A DNA stretch of 9,936 nucleotides, taken from contig JAHRAJ010000065.1 of NCBI GenBank assembly GCA_020027365.1, positions 1 through 9,936 of the forward strand, read 5' to 3'. Positions 1 to 5,958 of this stretch are shown here, in pieces. Source of the stretch: Cenarchaeum sp. (GTDB lineage: Archaea; Thermoproteota; Nitrososphaeria; Nitrososphaerales; Nitrosopumilaceae). Numbering within the stretch: position 1 is the first letter of the stretch; every line of letters starts with the position of its first letter. Position numbers and translations under genes: made by a program. The notes beneath the pieces are model-generated. The model was not told the origin of the DNA. It worked only from the letters and a program-made list of their open reading frames with translations, and searched no databases.

Positions 1-1703
1 GGATCAGCAGGGGGCGGATTAGCCCGCTTTTTTGCACGGCAAAGCCCGGTGGGGATGATGGCGGGTACGAGCTTGCCGTCCAGATTATCGGGCATTTTGC
101 GGACGCGCGCAAGAGGGGCGGCTCAAAGGGGGAGCTGTTACAGGAGATTGCGCGGCTGGAGGACGGGCACGACTACAAGCTGGTGAGGGGGCTGTCTGCG
201 CTACTGGAGCGGCGCTCGGAGTTTGGCTTGTCACAAGAGTCGCCGCCGTCGGCAGCGGCCGCGGGGGATGGGCGGCGGCGGCAGGCTGTCGCAGAGCTGC
301 CCAGCATAGCGGATCCGCCGACGATCAGGAGGAGGCTGTTTGAAGAGTCCGCGTCGGGCGGGCTGGCACTGTCAGACTCGGAGAGGCAGGACGTCATCAG
401 GCGCACCGCCGACGGCATGAACCTGGCGGCGGATCAGATGGAGGCGGCCATGTGGGGCGACAGGGACGAAAACCTGGTGATCCGCAGGTTTGATGTCATA
501 GCCCCGGAGGACCTGATCATGTGGTACAACCAGTCGCTGATCCAGACGCTTTTGTTCAGGTGTACGACGATGAGGTTTCACGTGCACGGCGGCGTCCACT
601 GGAAGCGGGTCTTGCGCGATGTCAAGCGGTACGGCCTGATGTATACGCTAGAGTACGGCGGTGGCGGCGGGGGGGACGGAGGGGGGGACGGCAAACCCGG
701 CATGACAATCTGCACGCTGGACGGGCCGCTTGGCCTCTTCCGGATGAGCGACAGGTACGGCACGTCGTTTGCAAAGCTGCTGCCGTCGATAACGGGCACC
801 CCGAGTTGGGGCATAGACGGACGGGTGACTAGGAGGACCGATGACGGGCAAAAGACCTACTTGTTTGAGATTGCAAGCGGCGATGTGGCGGGGCTGTTGC
901 GTTTGGTACGTGATGGGGACGACGTAGGCGGCGGCGGCGGTTATGACAGCTCGATAGAAGAGGCGTTTGCTGCAAGGTTTGCAGATCATTTTGGCGCCGA
1001 CGGCGAGTCGGGTTGGAAGATCTCGCGCGAGCCGGATCCGCTCGTGGCAGACGGCAAGGCGATGATACCGGACTTTGTATTCGAGAGGTTTGGAAGGAGG
1101 GTGTATTTTGAGATTGTCGGGTTTTGGACCCGCGAATACATGGATAGAAAGGCGGCCAAGCTCCGGTCGCTGTTGGGCAAGGGCGGGGGCGGCCCGGACC
1201 TGCTGGTCGCCGTCAATGCCGGGCTTGCCTGCTCGCAGCTTGATGACATCGCGACGGACCGCATATTCACGTTCAAAAACGAGGTCCCGATCAAGCCCAT
1301 TTTGGAGCACCTCCGGAGGATAGATGCCCAGATCGTGGAGGAAAAGGTAGGCAGCACCAAGATCCGGCTGGACGGGTCGCATGACGCCGATCTTGTGTCG
1401 GTTGACAGGGTGGCACGGGAGCATGAAATCCCGGCAGAGGCGGCACTCCGGATACTGGCAGGGCTGTACCCCAAACACGTGGTGACCGGCACGTACATGG
1501 TATCGCCGGCAAGGGCGGAGGCCATAAGGGACTCGCTAGAGGGCGGTGGCGGTGGCGCGGTATCGGGCTTTGTCGAGGCGTGCGGTGTTTTGGCAAAACA
1601 CGGGATTCCAGAGCAGTGTCATGCGGGCCTGCTCTCCAAGCTTGGATACGAGGTGGTCTGGAGGGATCTAAACCCGGACAATGCGGAGATTGCCCGTCGG
1701 TGA
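1..1703 (+). CDS. Bax1-like DUF790 nuclease, XPB partner (5' end cut by window edge)
   Basis: Seen: the frame is open from base 3 to the TGA at 1701-1703, giving 566 visible residues. A GTG at 183 could be taken as the start, but the codons before it encode ISRGRISPLF and then a helical stretch, which match the usual N-terminus of DUF790 proteins. The true start therefore lies a few codons left of the window. Numbering from the first visible codon, a PD-(D/E)XK-like nuclease core shows P356-D357 and E370-I-V, followed by the family signature GFWTREYMDRK. A C-terminal part with helix-turn-helix character follows (from about residue 400). Known: Bax1 is the nuclease partner of the archaeal XPB helicase in nucleotide excision repair. 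Its gene often sits directly after xpb, so xpb is expected just outside the window. Odd: the protein seems longer than usual because of glycine-rich insertions at about 219-230 and in three other places, probably surface loops. The family call is firm; partnership with XPB is inferred. Confidence 0.87.
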   Translation, partial: ISRGRISPLFCTAKPGGDDGGYELAVQIIGHFADARKRGGSKGELLQEIARLEDGHDYKLVRGLSALLERRSEFGLSQESPPSAAAAGDGRRRQAVAELPSIADPPTIRRRLFEESASGGLALSDSERQDVIRRTADGMNLAADQMEAAMWGDRDENLVIRRFDVIAPEDLIMWYNQSLIQTLLFRCTTMRFHVHGGVHWKRVLRDVKRYGLMYTLEYGGGGGGDGGGDGKPGMTICTLDGPLGLFRMSDRYGTSFAKLLPSITGTPSWGIDGRVTRRTDDGQKTYLFEIASGDVAGLLRLVRDGDDVGGGGGYDSSIEEAFAARFADHFGADGESGWKISREPDPLVADGKAMIPDFVFERFGRRVYFEIVGFWTREYMDRKAAKLRSLLGKGGGGPDLLVAVNAGLACSQLDDIATDRIFTFKNEVPIKPILEHLRRIDAQIVEEKVGSTKIRLDGSHDADLVSVDRVAREHEIPAEAALRILAGLYPKHVVTGTYMVSPARAEAIRDSLEGGGGGAVSGFVEACGVLAKHGIPEQCHAGLLSKLGYEVVWRDLNPDNAEIARR

Positions 1704-1738
1704 TGATCGCGTGGTGGCGGCGGGTTGGAATCGATTGA

Positions 1739-2635
1739 TCACCGGGGGATTATGTCAATCCGGCAGTGGCCGTCGTCGGCACCGTCTACTACAGATATGT
1801 CAAACCGCCTTCTCGGCCTATTCGTGATTATGCTGTTTACCAGATCCATGCAGAGGTGCTTTTCTGCCGGCAGCATGTCGGCAAAGGAGCCTATGTGACT
1901 GTGGGGTACAACGACCCGGTGCTCGTCCGTTTCTGGCATGCGGGGCACGATGGTACGGGCCAGTATGTTAGAGTCCACGATGCTGTCGTTTTTGCACATT
2001 GAGCATCCCCGTTTTCTAAACTGTAGCCTCTTGTGCACGTTCAAAAAGTCCCGGTCGTCGCGGTTGCTTTTTTGCTGGTTGCATTTGTCGCACAGCGGCT
2101 GCAGGTTGCCGATTTCGGTGGGCCCTCCCATGGATCTCGGGATTATGTGATCCACGTGAAGCATGGCGGCGGTGGATTTTACTCCGCAGGCAAGGCACAC
2201 CCCCCCGGATTTTGACAGCACCTCGTACCTCAGGCCTCCGGATACGGACGCCTTGTCCAGCTCCCTGATCCTCCGGATCACCGGATCCTTGTCAATAAAC
2301 TCGTGCAGGCGCAGATCGCACAGTTCGGCAAGCCTGGCCCGTTGCTCCGGCGATACGTCGTCAAGAAGCAGGCGGAACGTGGCGGGCTGATCATTGCGCC
2401 CCCTGTGGTACTCTACCACGTTGTGCTTTTTGAGCACCTGGGCCGGCCACCTCTTTGCGATCTGCGTGTAATAGCTTAGCTGGACGGGATCCTCGTTCAT
2501 AAACTGCCTTGCAACGTCCTCGACGGTGGCCGTGTTGTCGCGTGACTCTAGCAGGCTCTTTATCATCAGCGGCTGGTAGACGTGCGTCATCTTCATCTGG
2601 AACTTGATAAACTTTTCAAGCTCCTTGTAGTCCAT
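1739..2635 (-). CDS. HNH endonuclease with C-terminal degenerate HIT-like domain
   Basis: Seen: 298 residues if started at the ATG at 2635. An ATG three codons upstream (2644) is also open, but a TATA-like box centred at 2659 places the transcript start at about 2635, so I prefer the shorter form. The N-terminal ~125 residues are helical and unrecognised, possibly DNA-binding. An HNH domain follows: C147-x2-C150 and C182-x2-C185 as a zinc site, H160-V-D162-H163, then N177 and N186. The last ~90 residues look like a HIT domain: C211-x2-C214, an E-H-R-V-V-V-P-H-S-H segment like the HIT core strand, and a terminal HCRIDIIPR where active HIT proteins have H-x-H-x-H. Only the first His of the triad is kept. 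Inference: a nuclease with a nucleotide-sensing rather than hydrolysing HIT module. A role in repair or defence is possible but not shown. It is convergent with the DUF790 gene, 35 bases apart. Confidence 0.8.
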   Translation of the reverse strand: MDYKELEKFIKFQMKMTHVYQPLMIKSLLESRDNTATVEDVARQFMNEDPVQLSYYTQIAKRWPAQVLKKHNVVEYHRGRNDQPATFRLLLDDVSPEQRARLAELCDLRLHEFIDKDPVIRRIRELDKASVSGGLRYEVLSKSGGVCLACGVKSTAAMLHVDHIIPRSMGGPTEIGNLQPLCDKCNQQKSNRDDRDFLNVHKRLQFRKRGCSMCKNDSIVDSNILARTIVPRMPETDEHRVVVPHSHIGSFADMLPAEKHLCMDLVNSIITNRPRRRFDISVVDGADDGHCRIDIIPR

Positions 2636-2654
2636 GCACGGCATCTTGGCGCAG

Positions 2655-2663
2655 ATTATAAAG
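2655..2663 (-). promoter_or_regulatory. TATA-like box of the HNH-HIT gene
   Basis: The minus strand reads CTTTATAAT, centred 24 bases before the ATG at 2635 and only 15 before the ATG at 2644. The archaeal TATA-to-start spacing is about 25-27 bases. The box therefore fits a leaderless transcript beginning at 2635 and argues for the shorter protein. Confidence 0.55.
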
Positions 2664-2748
2664 AGTTGGCGGCGGCCGGTGATGTCGTCGCATAGGACGC
2701 TTGTGCGGCAGAGGCCTGCAAGACGGCGGTGACAGCAGTTGCCGGCTT

Positions 2749-2763
2749 GACGACGACGACGAC
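2749..2763. repeat. (GAC)5 triplet run
   Basis: Five perfect tandem GAC triplets, followed by GAG/GAT/ATG-type triplets up to about 2788. In one plus-strand frame this would encode an acidic run, but that frame is only about 37 codons long with no start or promoter. I read it as simple-sequence DNA. Confidence 0.7.
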
Positions 2764-3108
2764 GAGGATGGCGAGGATGAGATGATGCTCTGATGTTTAA
2801 ACGCCGTGACGGTATACCAGGGCCCTGCGCGTGCCCCCGAACCGTTGGTTAGACAACCCACAACGCCAAAGGTGCCGTCGCCGGACATCACGGCAGGATC
2901 TCAGACCATCGGCGGCCAATGATGATCACCGCGTCTGGCTTGCCATGAACCATGACGAGGTTCCCGTTCGACCGCGCCGTCTACGGCATGCTGGAAGAGG
3001 GGCCACGCGGTTTGCGCCAGACTGCCCGGCACGCCACAGTATGACGGCGGGGGCACGCAGAGGTGCAAGACATGGCGGGATTGGGCCCTGTTGATTCCGG
3101 TCTTGGCG

Positions 3109-3149
3109 GGCGCGGCGTCCACCACCACCGCCACCACCGCGCCGTGGTG
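3109..3149. repeat. Hairpin-forming CAC/CGCGCC-rich element
   Basis: Two alternative stems share bases. GGCGCGG at 3109-3115 can pair with CCGCGCC at 3137-3143 (21-base loop), and CACCAC at 3132-3137 can pair with GTGGTG at 3144-3149 (6-base loop CGCGCC). It lies about 80 bases downstream of the eS30 stop. No function is assigned; it may be chance pairing in GC-rich repeats. Confidence 0.35.
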
Positions 3150-3229
3150 CTTGTCAGGATGATGTACAGGCGGCGAAAAACGCGCGAGCAGACGGCGGCG
3201 TGAACGGGGTGCGGTACGAGATCCGGCGG

Positions 3230-3412
3230 CTATCTGCGCCTTCTTCTCTGGCCGGGCTTGTTCTGGCCCGGAACCCTGCTCAGGGAAAACCGCTTCTTAA
3301 AGTTGCTCTTGTTTCTCAGGCTCGAGTTTGTCCCCACCCGCTTTCTGCCCTCCACCTTGGGGGTCTGTCCCCTCACCTTGCCCGCCTTTGTGAGTGATCC
3401 GTGGGTTGCCAT
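3230..3412 (-). CDS. rps30e: 30S ribosomal protein eS30
   Basis: Seen: 60 residues, starting MATHGSLTKAGKVRGQTPKV and rich in Lys/Arg, with the PGQN segment and a run of Arg at the C-terminus. Known: the HGSLxxAGKVRxQTPK block is diagnostic of eS30, a small-subunit ribosomal protein found in archaea and eukaryotes but not bacteria. Its length of about 55-60 residues is normal for the archaeal form. The ATG at 3412 has a TATA-like element centred 26 bases upstream, so the message is probably leaderless. It lies 32 bases downstream of the radical SAM gene on the same strand and could be partly co-transcribed with it, but it appears to have its own promoter. This small gene is easily missed because a plus-strand frame of similar size overlaps it. 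Confidence 0.95.
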   Translation of the reverse strand: MATHGSLTKAGKVRGQTPKVEGRKRVGTNSSLRNKSNFKKRFSLSRVPGQNKPGQRRRRR

Positions 3413-3433
3413 GCAGGCAGTCCAAACAGGGTG

Positions 3434-3442
3434 AATTTATGT
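3434..3442 (-). promoter_or_regulatory. TATA-like box of rps30e
   Basis: The minus strand reads ACATAAATT, centred 26 bases before the eS30 ATG. It lies in the short AT-rich gap immediately after the radical SAM stop codon at 3445-3447, in otherwise GC-rich DNA. Confidence 0.55.
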
Positions 3443-3444
3443 AT

Positions 3445-5169
3445 TTAGTAGTACCGGGTCTTTATCCGATCGATCACGCGCTCGTGCTCGCGGCCCTTTT
3501 TGCGGGCATACCGTTCCATCGCGCCCAGGGGAACGCCGCCCAGCGATCTTGCGATCATGTTGAACAGGTAGCGCTGCGGCCCCCTGCCGCCCGTCTTTGT
3601 CATGAACTTTTGTATGCCGTACTTTAGGTTGTGCTGCCACGTCTTGTACATTACGCCCAGCTGGGCAGGATCCATCTCGTTGCCGATGTTGAAAAAGTCG
3701 GACTTTTCAAGCAGTCCTATGGGGACGAACGTGAGGGGGGTGGTGGTGAACATAGAGTCGGGCTGCTCTTGTTCGACCTCGTGTATTATGCGGATGGTCT
3801 CCCACGAGTCCTCCGGGGTCTCGTCGTTGTCCAGCCCCATTATCAGCGTAAACGCCGGAATCCAGTAGCTTTCGTTGAGCGTCTTGATCCCCTCCTTTAC
3901 CACCCAGTGCCACTCCTCGGGCTTGTAGGGCGCCAGCTTGCGGTCGGCATACTTGTTGATCAGCCTCAGGCTCCCGGTCTCAAAGCCGCACTGAATCCCG
4001 GTCATGTTGTCGGGCCCCGACCGGATTATCTCGGAGAGGTTTGGGATTAGCCGTTCGTCGGCGATTGCCCCTGCCAGCGTGCCGTGCGTCGGGTTTGTGT
4101 GCTCTATGCCGGTGGACATTATCGCCTTGAACAGGTCCTCCAGGGCGTCACGGTTTGGCTCCATTCCCTTTGACGTCCGGACGTCCATGCCGTACACAAA
4201 AATGTCGTCGCTGTGCACCCACGCCGACTTGGAGCCGCCCTTTTTGAGGTTGACCTCAATCTCCTTTTTGACCTTTTCGGGGGAATAGTATCTCAGCGAC
4301 CTGAGCGTGACATCGCAAAACTTGCACCCCCTGCCGCACCCGCGCATGACCTCGATCATCCCGTGCATGCTCGGCTCTACTATGTCGGGTATTTCCTCGA
4401 GGTCCGGCCGGTCCCAAAAGTTGACAAACCTGCCGTGCAGCTTGGCGCCGTCGCGCTCAAACTCCTTGATGTTTACCTTGAAGTCGCTGCGCTTGCGAAA
4501 AGGATCCATGTTTTCAAAGTCGCCGTTTATGAGATAGTTGAAAAACCTGCCCGCGTGGCCGTCAATCTCCGGCGCAATCCCCCCGAGCTCGCCCTCCAGG
4601 ATTGCGTACAGGCCGTACTCTTTGATCTTTTCCGGGGCATAGTTGTACTGCCACGTGCCCGAGGCGCCGGCGATCACCTTGGCGTTGCTGCCCGTCCTGG
4701 CCTTGGCGGCGTTTATGCGCCGGTGAAGCTCTGCGTTGTAAAACTCGTCGTACGATATCTGCTTGCGCCCGTAGGTGAACGTCATGGTGACGGGCCCCAT
4801 CCCCAGCGGATCCATCTCGTAGGTGCCGACAACCTGGGTCTCGGGCCCGATGAACTTTTCAATGTGGTCGGGATGCGCCACGACCACCTCGTTGCGTGCA
4901 AACCCGTCCCGGAGCAGGCCGGCCTCCACCTTGCGGAGCCCGTAGGGGGCATAGTCGGCCACGCCGTTTGTGTGCGGGATGTAGTTGCAGATAAAGTCAA
5001 AGAGGATCTTGGGGGTCACCTGGTTGCGCAGTATCTTGTACCAAAAGCTGCGCTTGTCGCGGTTTGGATCCAGCGCGGGGGCGCATCCGAAAAACGTCGC
5101 AAGCGAGATGTGCCGGTAGGGTGACATCAGGGTGCGATCAGCGGTGAGGACGATCTTGGGGGTGCCCAT
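3445..5169 (-). CDS. Radical SAM protein with B12-binding-like N-terminal region
   Basis: Seen: 574 residues from the ATG at 5169, with a TATA-like box 28 bases upstream. The iron-sulfur motif RGCGRGCKFC carries C278-x3-C282-x2-C285, which would bind the [4Fe-4S] cluster that cleaves S-adenosylmethionine. GFETGS at 395-400 fits a SAM-contacting strand. The N-terminal ~265 residues begin PKIVLTADRTLMS and contain APYGLRKVEAGLLRDGF. This resembles the Rossmann-like fold of class B, cobalamin-binding radical SAM enzymes, although the DxHxxG cobalamin motif is not visible. The C-terminal ~120 residues are helical and basic at the end. Known: archaeal GDGT ring synthases (GrsA/GrsB) and several methyltransferases share this architecture. 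Inference: since thaumarchaea make ringed tetraether lipids, a lipid-modifying role is possible, but I cannot verify membership. Substrate unknown. Confidence 0.85.
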   Translation of the reverse strand: MGTPKIVLTADRTLMSPYRHISLATFFGCAPALDPNRDKRSFWYKILRNQVTPKILFDFICNYIPHTNGVADYAPYGLRKVEAGLLRDGFARNEVVVAHPDHIEKFIGPETQVVGTYEMDPLGMGPVTMTFTYGRKQISYDEFYNAELHRRINAAKARTGSNAKVIAGASGTWQYNYAPEKIKEYGLYAILEGELGGIAPEIDGHAGRFFNYLINGDFENMDPFRKRSDFKVNIKEFERDGAKLHGRFVNFWDRPDLEEIPDIVEPSMHGMIEVMRGCGRGCKFCDVTLRSLRYYSPEKVKKEIEVNLKKGGSKSAWVHSDDIFVYGMDVRTSKGMEPNRDALEDLFKAIMSTGIEHTNPTHGTLAGAIADERLIPNLSEIIRSGPDNMTGIQCGFETGSLRLINKYADRKLAPYKPEEWHWVVKEGIKTLNESYWIPAFTLIMGLDNDETPEDSWETIRIIHEVEQEQPDSMFTTTPLTFVPIGLLEKSDFFNIGNEMDPAQLGVMYKTWQHNLKYGIQKFMTKTGGRGPQRYLFNMIARSLGGVPLGAMERYARKKGREHERVIDRIKTRYY

Positions 5170-5193
5170 TTGATCGCGTGGGCGGGCGATTCG

Positions 5194-5200
5194 TTTTAAA
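5194..5200 (-). promoter_or_regulatory. TATA-like box of the radical SAM gene
   Basis: The minus strand reads TTTAAAA, centred 28 bases before the ATG at 5169. The spacing predicts a leader of at most a few bases. Confidence 0.55.
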
Positions 5201-5239
5201 CCTTGCTAGCAGGTTGCGCGATCGCAGGCATTGGTATGG

Positions 5240-5247
5240 AAAAAAAA
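5240..5247 (-). terminator. Oligo-T terminator after sod
   Basis: Eight consecutive T on the minus strand, 24 bases past the sod stop codon and preceded by a C-rich tract. Archaeal transcription commonly ends at such T runs without a strong hairpin. It separates sod from the radical SAM promoter at 5194-5200. Confidence 0.6.
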
Positions 5248-5270
5248 GGGGGTGGGAGGGCGGTTGGTGC

Positions 5271-5888
5271 CTAGACCTTGGACAGCCTGTCGTTTACCTC
5301 GTCCCAGTTTACCACGTTCCACCATGCGGCAATGTAGTCTGGACGCTTGTTTTGGTACTTTAGGTAGTACGCGTGCTCCCAGACGTCGCATCCCAGCAGC
5401 GGGATTAGCCCCTTGGTGCGCGGGCTTGTCTGGTTGGGCATTGTTGTAAACTCCACCTTGGATGACGAGGGGTTGTGGACCAGCCATCCCCATCCGCTGC
5501 CCTGTATGACCGCGGTTGTGGATGAAAACTTTTCCTTAAACTCGGCAAAGCCGCCAAACGACGCGGTTATCGCGTCGGCTACCGCCCCGCCGGGTTGTCC
5601 TCCTCCGCCGGACTTCATAGAGCTCCAAAACAGCCGGTGGTTGTCAAACCCCCCGCCGTTAAAGTTGACCGCGCCCCTCTTGCCCTCTGGAACCCTGTCC
5701 AGATCGGCAAGTATGTCCAGAATGTCCAAGTCTTGGACGTCCTGTGGGCAGCCCTCCAAAGCAGCGTTCAGCTTGTCGGTGTACGCCTGGTGGTGCTTTG
5801 AGTGGTGGATCTCCATGGTCTTGGCATCCAGATGCGGTTCTAGCGCATCGTATGCGTATGGCAGTTCCGGAAGTGTGTATTTTCCCAT
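5271..5888 (-). CDS. sod: Superoxide dismutase, Mn/Fe family (Mn-type signature)
   Basis: Seen: 205 residues from the ATG at 5888, starting MGKYTLPELPYAYDALEP. All four metal ligands are present: H28 (in MEIHHSKHH), H84 (in FDNHRLFW), D168 and H172 (in DVWEHAYY). The second-shell Tyr36 is kept. Gly80 and Gln153 sit where E. coli MnSOD has Gly77 and Gln146, which points to manganese or cambialistic use. The family GGH is GGF here. Role: converts superoxide to oxygen and hydrogen peroxide in the cytoplasm; there is no signal peptide in the chosen form. Start choice: an upstream ATG at 5912 would add eight residues, but it lies inside the TATA-like box (5911-5917) centred 26 bases before 5888. 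The shorter start also matches the family N-terminus and length. It is divergent from the subtilase gene and ends in an oligo-T terminator. Confidence 0.97.
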   Translation of the reverse strand: MGKYTLPELPYAYDALEPHLDAKTMEIHHSKHHQAYTDKLNAALEGCPQDVQDLDILDILADLDRVPEGKRGAVNFNGGGFDNHRLFWSSMKSGGGGQPGGAVADAITASFGGFAEFKEKFSSTTAVIQGSGWGWLVHNPSSSKVEFTTMPNQTSPRTKGLIPLLGCDVWEHAYYLKYQNKRPDYIAAWWNVVNWDEVNDRLSKV

Positions 5889-5910
5889 GGGTTGGCTACA
5901 AATCCATGCC

Positions 5911-5917
5911 ATTTATT
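5911..5917 (-). promoter_or_regulatory. TATA-like box of sod
   Basis: The minus strand reads AATAAAT, centred 26 bases before the ATG at 5888, which predicts a leaderless message. The upstream ATG at 5910-5912 overlaps the box and would not be transcribed. Confidence 0.6.
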
Positions 5918-5918
5918 G

Positions 5919-5935
5919 GTTTAGGCGGGTTTTTA
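5919..5935 (+). promoter_or_regulatory. Probable promoter of the subtilase gene
   Basis: Two T-rich elements face right. TTTTTA at 5930-5935 is centred about 26 bases before the in-frame GTG at 5959. GGTTTAGG at 5918-5925 is about 26 bases before the in-frame TTG at 5947. Both lie directly beside the sod TATA box, so the two divergent promoters overlap or abut within about 25 bases. Confidence 0.4.
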
Positions 5936-5958
5936 CCTGAACGGCGTTGACCGGTGTC

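Larger units (their letters stand above)
2664..3229. other. Gene-poor spacer with low-complexity DNA
   Basis: About 565 bases between the HNH promoter and the eS30 gene. No tRNA, rRNA or convincing protein gene was found on either strand. It holds a (GAC)5 run at 2749-2763 followed by more purine-rich triplets, a short open frame at 2952-3044 with no visible promoter, and CAC/CCG-rich triplets at 3118-3143 that can form two mutually exclusive hairpins. The longer open frames here (2616-2891 and 2901-3137 minus, 2831-3094 plus) have compositions expected of chance frames in GC-rich DNA. An AT-rich element at 2794-2802 (TGTTTAAAC) could be a promoter, but nothing recognisable follows it. Confidence 0.5.

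Noticed and set aside
648..1478. 276-codon open frame on the minus strand
   Set aside because: It lies wholly inside the well-supported Bax1-like gene, with a composition expected of an antisense frame in GC-rich DNA and no recognisable motif.
2616..2891. 91-codon minus-strand frame overlapping the HNH start
   Set aside because: Contains a Ser run from the triplet repeat, overlaps the HNH promoter and start, and has no homology I recognise.
2919..2960. C/D box sRNA suggested by ATGATGA at 2919-2925
   Set aside because: No CTGA D or D' box at suitable spacing and no terminal stem.
2961..2985. tRNA T-loop-like TTCGACC
   Set aside because: The flanking five bases do not pair, and there is no matching D-arm, anticodon arm or acceptor stem on either side.
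2901..3137. 78-codon minus-strand frame in the spacer
   Set aside because: Low complexity at the N-terminus, no TATA-like element at the expected distance, no recognisable domain.
3176..3180. Short T5 run on the minus strand as rps30e terminator
   Set aside because: Only five T, 50 bases past the stop, without supporting structure; too weak to call.
3200..3397. 65-codon open frame on the plus strand
   Set aside because: Antisense to rps30e, whose sequence is diagnostic.
4213..5124. 303-codon open frame on the plus strand
   Set aside because: Exactly antisense to the radical SAM gene, which carries the clear Cys motif; no promoter or family signature.
5889..5912. Eight-residue N-terminal extension of SOD from the ATG at 5912
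   Set aside because: That ATG overlaps the TATA-like box, and the extension does not match the family N-terminus.
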